In this document: one piece after another, positions 1 through 7,470 of the stretch
Numbering within the stretch: the stretch's first letter is position 1
Layout of the letters: each line of letters starts with the position of its first letter
NCBI GenBank assembly: GCA_030632725.1
Contig: DAOVUF010000103.1
Span: 1 to 14,298 of the forward strand
Length of the DNA: 14,298 nt
From: QNES01 sp023143415
Lineage (GTDB): Bacteria; Pseudomonadota; Gammaproteobacteria; Beggiatoales; Beggiatoaceae
Direction of reading: 5' to 3'
Made by a program: the position numbers and the translations under genes
The notes under the pieces: model-generated
Database searches by the model: none
What the model saw: only the letters and a program-made list of their open reading frames with translations
Told to the model about the DNA's origin: nothing

Positions 1-172
1 ACTTACGCATTGACAAAATAAGTATTTTATGAAACTCTTTAAATACAATGTGTTACAAAATTTCACCCAAGTCATTTTTGACTCTTTTTACCAATTGAAT
101 TCCGTCATCAATTTTTATAAGTCTATGATTTGTATAGAGAAAATATTTTATTGCGTTTGTCAATGCGTAAGT
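1..172. mobile_element. MITE-like element with 17-bp perfect terminal inverted repeats
   Basis: Bases 1-17 (ACTTACGCATTGACAAA) are the exact reverse complement of bases 156-172, enclosing about 138 bp of AT-rich DNA with no transposase. A short perfect terminal inverted repeat around a non-coding core is the layout of a MITE or an internally deleted insertion sequence. Short open frames in and across it are too small and AT-rich to trust, and one on the minus strand reads straight through the right terminus. The left flank lies outside the window, so no target-site duplication can be tested. The parent insertion-sequence family is not identified. Confidence 0.65.
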
Positions 173-341
173 CCTAATAACGTAAACGCGATGTTCGACT
201 TTTTTTGCTAAATTATTGATTTTTAATGGGCTTTTTTTGCGTTTCACCGCACTGATTTTTTAAGTTATCAAAATCAATGATATAAAAAATAGAACTGAGC
301 GTTCTTAATACGATAATCGACAGATTGAACAAGGAAAAAAA

Positions 342-1466
342 ATGAAAATCGCACTGATTACAATTCATAACGTCAGCAATTATGGTTCAGTCTTGCAAAC
401 ATTTGCAACAAAGAAAATACTCTCACAGTATGGAGAAGTTGAAACCATAAATTATTTTAATCCACATTTGTTTCCAAATACATTAGAGTTAATAAGATTT
501 GGGTTGTCAATTCGTTATATTAGACTGGCAATACGTGATATTTTACTATTCAAAGATAAATATCAGATCGTTAGAAAGTTTAAAAAATTTCTGAAATCTA
601 ACGTGAATTTATCAAAGTTAGTCACTCAACATGATATACAAAATGGAGTGATTAATGATTTTGATGTGTATGTTTGCGGAAGTGATCAAATTTGGAATTC
701 TTGTATTGTTTCTAAATGTGGAGAACTGGATCCAATTTACTTTTTAAGTTTTGCCAATAAAAAAGCAAAAAAAATCTCTTATGCGTCAAGTATGGGTGGT
801 TATCGTTTTACCGATTCTGAAAATGCAAAAGTCAAAGATTTATTAAAAGACTTTAAGGCTATTTCCGTTAGGGAGAGTGATACTCAACAGTTGTTGTCTC
901 AACTTTTGAAAAGGGAAGTTTTTCATGTGTTAGACCCTGTTTTATTATTATCTGATGAAGAATGGCTTAACTCATTGAATATTGATAAATCTTGTCGAAG
1001 CATAAAAGAAGATTATATTTTGGTTTATGGTGTTATAAGAGAACCTTTGCAGCAAAAAGTGGTTGATTTTTTTGCTAAAAAGCTTGGGATTAAAGTGGTG
1101 ACAATTGACCAGGCATTTAATCCTTTTATAAATGCAGATGTTCAAATCAAAGATGCAGGTCCTCTTGATTTTATAGAACTTTTTGCAAATGCACAATTTG
1201 TAGTAAGTCAATCTTTTCACGGAACTTGTTTTTCTGTGATTTTTAAAAAGCCTTTTGTATCTGTTTGTTCAAAAGGAAGGAAAGTAAATAGAATTGAAAG
1301 CTTATTAAATTTACTTGGTTTAGAAAATAGATTTGTTGATGATGAAAAAAACCTCCACAAATTAAGTACTGATTTTAGCTATGAGCTTGCAGAAAAAAAA
1401 CTCGAAGAAGAACGAGCGAAATCCATCATTTTTTTAAAGTCGAATATCGAAAAAGTTAATGGATAA
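342..1466 (+). CDS. Polysaccharide pyruvyl transferase family protein
   Basis: This 374-residue protein matches the polysaccharide pyruvyl transferase family, whose characterised members move pyruvate from phosphoenolpyruvate onto a sugar of a surface polysaccharide as a ketal. Visible family signatures are the N-terminal segment ITIHNVSNYGSVLQ (residues 7-20), CGSDQIWN (112-119), SYASSMGG (146-153), SVRE (175-178), LDPVLLL (197-203), and the C-terminal block from AGPLDF through SQSFHGTCFS (272-298) and KKPFV (302-306). The length is normal and nothing looks broken. The ATG at 342 follows AAGGA at 331-335, a suitable ribosome binding site. No signal peptide or membrane segment is visible, so it should be cytoplasmic. 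No glycosyltransferase or export gene lies beside it, and by eye it is more AT-rich than gltX or the giant gene, which could mean transfer. The acceptor sugar cannot be predicted. Confidence 0.88.
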   Translation: MKIALITIHNVSNYGSVLQTFATKKILSQYGEVETINYFNPHLFPNTLELIRFGLSIRYIRLAIRDILLFKDKYQIVRKFKKFLKSNVNLSKLVTQHDIQNGVINDFDVYVCGSDQIWNSCIVSKCGELDPIYFLSFANKKAKKISYASSMGGYRFTDSENAKVKDLLKDFKAISVRESDTQQLLSQLLKREVFHVLDPVLLLSDEEWLNSLNIDKSCRSIKEDYILVYGVIREPLQQKVVDFFAKKLGIKVVTIDQAFNPFINADVQIKDAGPLDFIELFANAQFVVSQSFHGTCFSVIFKKPFVSVCSKGRKVNRIESLLNLLGLENRFVDDEKNLHKLSTDFSYELAEKKLEEERAKSIIFLKSNIEKVNG

Positions 1467-1881
1467 ATATTTTCCCGAGGTGAAATTTTATTCTAATCCC
1501 GCCCAAAACGCCACAAAGTCAAATTGATTTTAAGTGGACGGATTTGGCGATTGAGCTATGACGTGCAAAGACTCTACCATTTTTTCTAACCAGTAGAAAG
1601 CAATTTAAAATAAAATGTTTTGTAAAAAGGGCTATTAACCTGAGTTCGATGTAAATAATTCGTAATGAATCAGCAATGCTCTCCATACGTTTGTCTGTGC
1701 AACGGTTATACCGGAAGGGTAACCCGGTTCGCAAATACCGCGATATATTGGTTTTTATAAGGGAAGGATTTTGGAATCTTCAATGTCCTTCACACGCATT
1801 CCTTTATCTGTGGCTGTACAACATGATAACAACCACTTTGGTAATACGTGTGAATCAAATTGAGCTTGGGTAAACCGTGTT
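1467..1881. other. Intergenic stretch, no recognisable gene
   Basis: These 415 bp separate two convergent genes. Two short frames exist, about 1519-1734 on the minus strand and 1676-1873 on the plus strand. They overlap each other, lack clear ribosome binding sites and resemble no family I know. A small interrupted palindrome (ACCGG at 1710-1714, CCGGT at 1724-1728) is present. It may be decayed gene or insertion-sequence DNA, but I cannot show that. No convincing terminator with a T-tract was found for either flanking gene. Confidence 0.4.
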
Positions 1882-2895
1882 TTATTCTAAAGGTTCTTTA
1901 GCTTGTTTCGGTTGTTTCTCAAAAATTTGAATACCGGGTGTTAATAATTCAAAACCACATTTTACGTGCCGTCCCATTTTGCCCTTAATATTGGCTACCC
2001 ATAACGGAAATTCCCTATTGGCTTGTTGCAATTTTTTCCACGTTCTGGGGCGTACAACGATTTTCACATTTTGACCGTTGGCTTTAATGATAAATTCTTC
2101 CCACCCATTTCTTAATGTTTTAGAATCAGTTGGTAAATCATTGATTTTGAGCTTTAATTCCATATAGCCCCCAATGAGTTGATCAGCTTGTGGGGAAGAT
2201 AATAACGCTTTTGGAGATTTCTTTTTCTTTCTCTTCTCAGAACGCATCACTTTTTCACCAGAAATTCTGGCTATCGCATCTTCTATATGCAGCGTAGAAA
2301 CTTCTTCGCAATGATTGCCTTCCAGATCGATGCGTACTCCCACTTCTATCATTTTTTGGCAGTAATCTGTCGTTTGTGTGTAGAGTGCCAATGCTGCCGC
2401 GATTTCATTTTTTGTATATTCACAATTGAGTGCTTTACGGATTTTTTTGTGAATGTATTTTTGAAGGGGGTGTATATTTTCAGTTTCTCTGAAAAAAGCC
2501 TTAGGAAATTTTTCTAAGAAGATTTCCAAGAGTTTTTCAGGCGATATAGTCTTCAGCACCTTTTCATCTTTGGAAGTATTAGTCGTAGTTGACTTTGGTT
2601 TTTTGAAAGGCTTTTTCGCAACAGATTCCTCTTTTTTGATGGGTGTTAATTGCGCTATGGGAGCGACTAAGGTTGCTCGCATTTCTGTCACATTTTCTTG
2701 AAGTGGTAAATCGTTTTCTCGAAATTGTAAATCGTTAAATGCTTCTGTTGCATTAACACCGAGAAAGATTGGCTCAGTGCCTTTATACAGATACCAACCA
2801 CGTTTACCGGTTCGCGTGTGTTCACAGTAAACCTCTTCACCATACAAGGATTTTGCGAGTTTATTGAGTTCAGTTTTAGTAATTCGTTTAGTCAT
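1882..2895 (-). CDS. ProQ/FinO-domain RNA-binding protein with extra N- and C-terminal modules
   Basis: The 337-residue protein carries a ProQ/FinO domain at about residues 116-214. Recognisable stretches are FPKAFF (130-135), IHPLQKYIHKKIRKAL (141-156), YTKNEIAAALALYT (160-173) and the helix after RIDLEGN (188-194). This fold binds structured RNAs and mediates sRNA-mRNA regulation (ProQ) or antisense control of conjugation (FinO). Before it are a compact N-terminal module (about 1-65, with GWYLYKGTEPIFLGVNATEAF) and a lysine-rich linker (about 86-112). After it come a basic stretch (KRKKKKSPK, 221-229) and a second folded-looking module (about 244-326, MELKLKIN to IQIFEK). The terminal modules are not those of E. 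coli ProQ, which ends in a Tudor-like domain, so I give no symbol. No Shine-Dalgarno is visible before the ATG at 2895, but it is the only sensible start. Upstream lies a repeat (2937-3070) and then tamA. Confidence 0.85.
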   Translation of the reverse strand: MTKRITKTELNKLAKSLYGEEVYCEHTRTGKRGWYLYKGTEPIFLGVNATEAFNDLQFRENDLPLQENVTEMRATLVAPIAQLTPIKKEESVAKKPFKKPKSTTTNTSKDEKVLKTISPEKLLEIFLEKFPKAFFRETENIHPLQKYIHKKIRKALNCEYTKNEIAAALALYTQTTDYCQKMIEVGVRIDLEGNHCEEVSTLHIEDAIARISGEKVMRSEKRKKKKSPKALLSSPQADQLIGGYMELKLKINDLPTDSKTLRNGWEEFIIKANGQNVKIVVRPRTWKKLQQANREFPLWVANIKGKMGRHVKCGFELLTPGIQIFEKQPKQAKEPLE

Positions 2896-2936
2896 GGTTT
2901 AGTTATCAATTATCCGTTAAATCTCGTTGAAAATTT

Positions 2937-3070
2937 ATAACGACTCAGCCTTGAATTTGCAAGGCTGAAAGCTCAAGCAGGTTCAGCTAAAATCCAATTT
3001 TAGTCTCCTTTAGGAGACTTAAGTTTTTAGCCTTGAAATTGATTTCGAGGCTAACGACTGAGTAGTTACC
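2937..3070. repeat. Dispersed TIR element, copy A
   Basis: This is a 134-bp element between tamA and the ProQ-domain gene. Its left end reads ATAACGACTCAG (2937-2948), and its right end (3058-3069, CTGAGTAGTTAC) is close to the reverse complement. Inside are subterminal palindromic pieces related to CCTTGAAATCAATTTCAAGG and a central perfect hairpin, AGTCTCCT (3002-3009), TT, AGGAGACT (3012-3019). It shares ends and subterminal blocks with the elements at 7788-7970 and 13993 onward. It has no coding capacity. It may act as a transcribed hairpin between the two minus-strand genes, but no terminator-type T-tract follows it. Confidence 0.7.
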
Positions 3071-3118
3071 AAAATTTGATAAATCCTAGTGCTTGCCGGT
3101 TTTTGAAACCGGAAAAAA

Positions 3119-4948
3119 TTATAAATCGGGACCAATTGTAATATGTAATCTTAAAGGAGTGCCTTCTTCACTTAAAGCGGTTGCCACATCAAAGCGAATC
3201 AAACCGACTGGTGAAAGCCAACGTACCCCAACGCCAGCGCCGTGTTTGAGTTTTTCTGTAAACTCATTAAAGGCATCACCGACATCGTAAAATACCGCTA
3301 AACTCCATTTTTCTAAAATTTTATGTTCATATTCCAGACTGCCCACTAATAGGTTTTTGCCGCCAATAACTCGCCCTTCCAAATTTTTTGGCGCAAGCGT
3401 TTGATAATCATAGCCCCGCACACTGCGATCTCCTCCGGCAAAAAACCGAATTGAGGGGGGTAAATCATTAAATTCACCTTCTAACAAAGCAATCGTGCTA
3501 TAACCAAATTCACCTCGCGCAATGATCCGTCCATTTTTAAACAATTGACGAATGAATTTCGCATTTAAACGGCTTTGTAAAAAGGAAGCATTGGAACCCA
3601 AATTATTCAAAGCCCCTCGTACACCAAATTCGATTTTATATCCACGCAGGGTATAAATACGATTATCCGCTTTGAGATAAGACCAATTAATGTTGGGCAT
3701 CAATAATTTAGCATGACCGGTGTCACTACCGATGGCATATTTTTCGTCACGATATTCTATACCAATGACTTCGCTCAATTTAAAGTCAAATAGGGTACGT
3801 GAATGATGAAGACTGATGCCGACCAAAAAAATTTCACTCTCATCAATGATATCTGTATGTTCCTCTTTGTAACCTGCTGTCAATTCCAAATAATTATCGA
3901 CAGTTTTACCAATAGGAATAGAATAACGTGTCGTTACACTTCGACGTATTTCTGACCATTCTGTCTTAGCAGAAAATTGATGTCCATTACGATTGATATA
4001 CCGTCGTTTCCATTCAAGGCTGCCACGCGCTCCTGTATCGGTTCCATAGCCAATGCCAGCAGAATATTTATCCTGTTTACGGGGTTCTAAAGTGACATGA
4101 ACGGGCAGTTGTAAATCATCTCCTGGTGAAGAACGGGCTACTTCTACATCGACTTTATCAAAATACTCACTATTCGTTAAAAGATTTTTAAAAGTAAGTA
4201 ATTGATTACCCGTATAAAAATCGCCTGTTTTAAAAGTTAAAAACCGTTGTAAGAGTGATTCATTAAAAAAGTCTTGATTAAATGTAACTTGACCAAATTG
4301 ATAATGTCTTTTTGAATCAAAATCCAATAAAATATGGGCAGTATAAGTTTTTTCATCAATACGAATTTCATTTGTTGTAAATTGGGCATTGAAATAGCCA
4401 CGCTCTTCAGCGAGATTGCGTAATATGCGCTTCGTTTTTTCGTAATCCGCATGGTTAAGCGTATCACCGATTTTTAGAGGTAAATTAGCGATTTGCTTTT
4501 TAAAAATGCTATCCTGTTCCGCGTCGCCTTTAATATTCACTTCAACGCTCTGTATTTTTAAGGGTTCCCCCAAATCAATTACATACTTTGCTTGCCAAGC
4601 CACCTTTTCTTTGTCATGCCCTTGTTCATCAGGGGGAATCAACGCTTGTTCTGTGATACTGATACGATAATAACCAAAGGGCTCTAATGCCTGTTTGATT
4701 TCTTCAGGAGCTTGTTTATGTAAACGTTGAATACGAGCCTTTGAGAGACGTGGATGTTTTTTTTGCTGCTCAAGACTGAGATAGGCTGACACATTTTTAA
4801 GCAATTGGCCTTTTACGCCTTCAATCTGAATTTGTACAGTCGGATTAGCATATAGGCTATCACAGAGTAACAAAAAAAATAGGGTGATAAATAGCTGAAT
4901 AGTCAATAAAAATATATTGAATAGTTGTGAATGCTGAAACGAAGTCAT
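3119..4948 (-). CDS. tamA: TamA-type outer membrane assembly factor (BamA/Omp85 superfamily)
   Basis: The 609-residue protein has a signal peptide (hydrophobic 9-28, likely cleavage SLYA|NP at 34/35), about three POTRA domains (37-110, 130-212, 213-288) and a C-terminal 16-strand-type barrel (about 292-609). The hallmark loop-6 motif is RFFAGGDRSVRGYDYQ (501-516), the TamA form of the VRGY/F lid-lock motif, and the ending ITIGPDL suits the family. TamA sits in the outer membrane and, with TamB, helps insert outer-membrane proteins such as autotransporters and moves phospholipids. I start at the ATG at 4948 (MTSFQHSQLF). The frame stays open to 5023, but the extra 25 residues come partly from the dispersed TGTAGGGTGGG repeat and would bury the signal peptide. 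No good Shine-Dalgarno is visible at either start. No tamB follows; the next gene encodes the ProQ-domain protein. Confidence 0.88.
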   Translation of the reverse strand: MTSFQHSQLFNIFLLTIQLFITLFFLLLCDSLYANPTVQIQIEGVKGQLLKNVSAYLSLEQQKKHPRLSKARIQRLHKQAPEEIKQALEPFGYYRISITEQALIPPDEQGHDKEKVAWQAKYVIDLGEPLKIQSVEVNIKGDAEQDSIFKKQIANLPLKIGDTLNHADYEKTKRILRNLAEERGYFNAQFTTNEIRIDEKTYTAHILLDFDSKRHYQFGQVTFNQDFFNESLLQRFLTFKTGDFYTGNQLLTFKNLLTNSEYFDKVDVEVARSSPGDDLQLPVHVTLEPRKQDKYSAGIGYGTDTGARGSLEWKRRYINRNGHQFSAKTEWSEIRRSVTTRYSIPIGKTVDNYLELTAGYKEEHTDIIDESEIFLVGISLHHSRTLFDFKLSEVIGIEYRDEKYAIGSDTGHAKLLMPNINWSYLKADNRIYTLRGYKIEFGVRGALNNLGSNASFLQSRLNAKFIRQLFKNGRIIARGEFGYSTIALLEGEFNDLPPSIRFFAGGDRSVRGYDYQTLAPKNLEGRVIGGKNLLVGSLEYEHKILEKWSLAVFYDVGDAFNEFTEKLKHGAGVGVRWLSPVGLIRFDVATALSEEGTPLRLHITIGPDL

Positions 4949-4988
4949 TAATTTTAATTTTTCACTTGATTTTGGAGTCCAAAGAAAA

Positions 4989-5280
4989 TGTAGGGTGGGT
5001 AGAGCGATAGCGAAATCCACCATTTTCAGCAGTGGGTTTCCTACATTACTGAGTTAAGAAACCAAGTTTTTTGAAAAAATTTGGTTTCTTTGGTTTCTAT
5101 GAACCTATCCCACTATTCAAAAATGCGGAACAATGAATAAAAATCGTTTGGTTTTTAACCAAAAAACTCGGGTTAAGAAATCCGATTTTTCAAAAAATCG
5201 GATTTCTAAGCTCAAAAATGAATAGTGGGATAGGTTCATAGAAAATGGTGGGTTTCCACTTCGTTCCTACCCACCCTACA
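4989..5280. repeat. 292-bp nested palindromic repeat
   Basis: Outer arms are TGTAGGGTGGGTA (4989-5001) and its exact reverse complement (5268-5280); the similarity continues to 5027 and back to 5241 with small differences. Inside is a perfect 24-bp inverted repeat (5096-5119 against 5219-5242). Further hairpins are nested: 5056-5090 (AAGAAACCAAGTTTTTT, one G-U-type mismatch), 5148-5162 (TTGGTTTTTAACCAA) and 5176-5207 (AGAAATCCGATTTTT, perfect). The left segment 4989-5045 is itself a smaller unit of the same kind. There is no protein coding. It occupies the gap between the small gene and tamA and invades the over-extended tamA reading frame. Confidence 0.8.
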
Positions 5281-5352
5281 TTACTACATTACTAGCGATC
5301 AAAGCTGAAGCGTTGAACTCCATTATATCCGATAATTTCTGCTTCTTATAAA

Positions 5353-5402
5353 TTAAACCTTGGTTTTAAAAGTTTTGGAAGTTAATTAAAGTCTCATTCC
5401 TT
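5353..5402. repeat. Partial copy of the AGGAATGAG-end repeat
   Basis: On the minus strand the end reads AGGAATGAGACTTTAATTAA, closely matching the right end of the element at 7211-7334 (AGGAATGAGGCTTTAATAAC). Only one end is preserved here. The repeat begins at the TAA stop codon of the small gene (5401-5403), so the insertion edge coincides with the end of that reading frame. Confidence 0.45.
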
Positions 5403-5622
5403 AATTCGCATCAATACTTTTAATTTCCACCACTTTAACGATTTGTCGTTTATTAATAATATGGTGATTATCATCATAATCCGATAATACAATAAAGTCC
5501 TTATCATGTTTATTCAAGGTATCTGAAAGTCGATTTGTCCGTTCAACAACTAATGTTCCTTTGAGGATTGAACCGTCAATGAGGCTCATTTCAACATGCA
5601 CATCTTTTCGCGTGAGTGACAT
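5401..5622 (-). CDS. Small conserved protein after gltX, possible LSm-like fold
   Basis: This 73-residue protein begins at ATG 5622 (MSLTRKDVHVEM). On the minus strand GGAG (5628-5631) sits five bases before this ATG, which decides the start. An ATG 21 bases upstream (5643) is in frame and would overlap gltX, but lacks that spacing. The sequence alternates short strands and turns: VHVEMSLIDGSILKGTLVV, then RLSDTLN (residues 30-36 region), then DFIVLSDY and a final KRQIVKVVEI. This resembles small DUF6812-like beta-barrel proteins with an RLSD-LN motif, which look like LSm/Sm folds; that assignment is from memory of the pattern. No signal peptide or cysteine is visible. It begins 13 bp after the gltX stop, so the two are almost certainly cotranscribed. 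Function is unknown. Confidence 0.75.
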   Translation of the reverse strand: MSLTRKDVHVEMSLIDGSILKGTLVVERTNRLSDTLNKHDKDFIVLSDYDDNHHIINKRQIVKVVEIKSIDAN

Positions 5623-5626
5623 TTTT

Positions 5627-5631
5627 TCTCC
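5627..5631 (-). promoter_or_regulatory. Ribosome binding site of the small gene
   Basis: The minus strand reads GGAGA five to six bases before the ATG at 5622, between the gltX stop codon and the small gene. It fixes the start at 5622 instead of the upstream in-frame ATG at 5643. Confidence 0.65.
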
Positions 5632-5635
5632 TTTT

Positions 5636-7039
5636 TTATCCATTCATCTCTTCCATTAATGTCAAAGCGTGTTTAATACGATCTATACTACGTGTTTTAC
5701 CGATTAAGTAAACAGTCACATCAATTGGCGGGGATACTGTGCCACCAGTTACTGCTACCCGCAACGGTTGTGCAATTTTACCCAATTTGAGTTCATACTG
5801 TTCAGCGATGGCATGAACAATGGCATGAATCGCTTCTGCATTCCATTCAACATGCGCCAATCGTTCACATAAGTCAGTCAAAGGTTCACGAATGGCTGGT
5901 TTGAGATGTTTTCGTACTGCCTTTTCGTTAAATTCAATCTTGTTTCCGAAAAAAAATGGGCTATTTTGTGCCATTTCTTTTAAAGTTTTCGCACGTTCCG
6001 CTTGTGCCTTGACGATTTTAGCCAAAGGTGGAGCTTGCGTGGTTTCTATTTCTAACTGATCACATTGAAATTGCAAATGTTTTGCCAATTCTTCAGGATC
6101 GCCTGTTTTAATATAGTGTTGATTTAACCACCCTAGTTTTTCTCTATCAAAAGCGGCGGGGGAGCTATGAACAGCTTTGAGATCAAATAAATCTATCATC
6201 TCTTGTCTGGAAAAAATTTCCTGATCTCCGTGTGACCAGCCTAAGCGTACCAAATAATTAAGCAAGGCTTCAGGCAGATAGCCCTCCTGTTTATAATTCA
6301 TCACACTGACGGCACCATGCCGCTTAGATAAACGTTGCCCATCATCGCCTAAAATCATCGGAACATGGGCATATTGTGGCAAAGTCGCACCCAAAGCTTC
6401 TAAGATATTGATTTGGCGCGGCGTATTATTTAAATGATCATCTCCACGAATAACATGGGTAATTTTCATATCCCAATCGTCTATCACCACTGTAAAATTA
6501 TAAGTGGGCGTTCCATCTGAGCGGGCAATAATCAGATCGTCAAGTTCATTATTATTAAAGATCACAGTACCTTTAATTAAATCCCTGATCACAACCTCTC
6601 CCATTTCAGGATTTTTAAAGCGAATCACCGGCTTGACATCAGGCGGGGGGTTGCTCAAATGACGACAGTGACCATCATAACGGGGTTTTTGTTTTCGTGC
6701 TTTATATTCAGTGCGAACTTTTTCTAAACGCTCTTTAGAACAATAACAGTAATAAGCCTTACCTTCTGCCAATAATTGTTCAATCACTTGACGGTAACGA
6801 TCAAAGCGTTTTGTTTGATAAAAAGGGCCTTCATCAGGCTGTAAACCAAGCCATGTCATGCCTTCAAGTATTGCATTGACTGACTCTTGAGTAGAACGCT
6901 CACGATCTGTATCTTCGATGCGTAATATAAATTGCCCGCCATGCTGACGAGCATATAACCATGAAAATAAGGCAGTGCGAACACCGCCAATATGTAAATA
7001 TCCCGTCGGGCTGGGCGCAAATCGAGTACGAACCATCAT
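5636..7039 (-). CDS. gltX: Glutamyl-tRNA synthetase
   Basis: This class I aminoacyl-tRNA synthetase charges tRNA-Glu with glutamate in the cytoplasm. The 467-residue protein has the HIGH-type motif HIGG (16-19) in RFAPSPTGYLHIGG, and the KMSKS-type motif RLSKR (236-240). Zinc-site residues are C98, C100, C125 and H127, the same positions as in E. coli GluRS. The C-terminal anticodon-binding region ends with the TGGTVSPPID segment (431-440). Length is normal for the bacterial enzyme. I start at ATG 7039 (MMVRTRFAPS), which matches E. coli numbering; the adjacent ATG at 7036 is equally possible. The frame is open to 7105, but the extra 22 residues are hydrophobic and not part of the family. No strong Shine-Dalgarno is visible. 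A small gene follows in the same operon. Confidence 0.97.
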   Translation of the reverse strand: MMVRTRFAPSPTGYLHIGGVRTALFSWLYARQHGGQFILRIEDTDRERSTQESVNAILEGMTWLGLQPDEGPFYQTKRFDRYRQVIEQLLAEGKAYYCYCSKERLEKVRTEYKARKQKPRYDGHCRHLSNPPPDVKPVIRFKNPEMGEVVIRDLIKGTVIFNNNELDDLIIARSDGTPTYNFTVVIDDWDMKITHVIRGDDHLNNTPRQINILEALGATLPQYAHVPMILGDDGQRLSKRHGAVSVMNYKQEGYLPEALLNYLVRLGWSHGDQEIFSRQEMIDLFDLKAVHSSPAAFDREKLGWLNQHYIKTGDPEELAKHLQFQCDQLEIETTQAPPLAKIVKAQAERAKTLKEMAQNSPFFFGNKIEFNEKAVRKHLKPAIREPLTDLCERLAHVEWNAEAIHAIVHAIAEQYELKLGKIAQPLRVAVTGGTVSPPIDVTVYLIGKTRSIDRIKHALTLMEEMNG

Positions 7040-7122
7040 TTTAATCTCAAAAAGTAAGTATGGCAGGCGATTGAGGTGATAAATCACCCACAATAGAATT
7101 CCCACCTAAAAGTAATATTTTA

Positions 7123-7150
7123 AGTATAAACCAGACAAGAAAAAATTGAA
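7123..7150 (-). promoter_or_regulatory. Possible gltX promoter
   Basis: On the minus strand TTCAAT (7150-7145) and TATACT (7128-7123) are separated by 16 bp. The -10 is good and the -35 weak. Transcription would start near 7116, giving a leader of about 77 nt before the ATG at 7039 and lying downstream of the 7211-7334 repeat. It is proposed by inspection only. Confidence 0.35.
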
Positions 7151-7210
7151 CCTTTAAGAAATCCTGTTTTTACAACGCTTATTTTTTTGCATTAGATCGT
7201 TTTATTTATA

Positions 7211-7334
7211 AGGAATGAGAATTGAATAAGACACAAAACTAAACCTGACAGGTTTGGCTTTTAAAGTTTCGTTTCAAGGTTTTAGCTTTTTGAAAAAAAA
7301 CTAAAACCTCGAAAGTTATTAAAGCCTCATTCCT
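7211..7334. repeat. Small TIR element with AGGAATGAG ends
   Basis: AGGAATGAG (7211-7219) is the exact reverse complement of CTCATTCCT (7326-7334). The 124-bp interior holds a palindrome, AAACCTG-A-CAGGTTT (7241-7255), and a hairpin at 7272-7314 (TTTCAAGGTTTTAG against CTAAAACCTCGAAA, one mismatch). It has no coding capacity. One end is repeated at 5381-5402. It lies in the 365-bp gap between gltX and the tRNA gene, upstream of the proposed gltX promoter. Confidence 0.6.
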
Positions 7335-7424
7335 AAGCGCGTTTAAATAACAAAAAATTAGAATGAACTGATAAATTTTATTTAATTAAGAATTAATATC
7401 TTTTAATTTGTGATGAAAAAAAAT

Positions 7425-7453
7425 TTGACTTGTGAAAAAAAATACGATAAAAT
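7425..7453 (+). promoter_or_regulatory. Promoter of the tRNA-Val gene
   Basis: TTGACT (7425-7430) and TAAAAT (7448-7453) are separated by exactly 17 bp, a good sigma-70-type match. Transcription would start around 7460, about ten bases before the mature tRNA 5' end. Confidence 0.65.
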
Positions 7454-7470
7454 ACCATTTCAATAATTAA

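Noticed and set aside
29..247. Two 60-64 residue frames inside and across the 1-172 element
   Set aside because: They are AT-rich, overlap on opposite strands, and one crosses the terminal repeat; nothing supports expression.
1519..1873. Two overlapping small frames between the first two genes
   Set aside because: They have no ribosome binding site or recognisable family, and they conflict with each other; a decayed remnant is possible but not shown.
3096..3112. Hairpin CCGGTTTTTGAAACCGG as the tamA terminator
   Set aside because: Read on the minus strand, the six Ts come before the stem and none follow it, so the layout is wrong for an intrinsic terminator of tamA. No plus-strand gene needs it.
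4860..4870. Lipoprotein signal (LLLC at residues 26-29) in TamA
   Set aside because: TamA is an integral barrel, not a lipoprotein, and a standard cleavage site SLYA|NP lies five residues later.
4949..5023. Longer TamA start giving 25 extra residues
   Set aside because: The extension is partly translated dispersed repeat and would place the signal peptide far inside the protein.
7040..7105. Longer GluRS start giving 22 extra residues
   Set aside because: The family starts a few residues before RFAPSPTG, and E. coli-equivalent zinc residue numbers fit only the shorter form.
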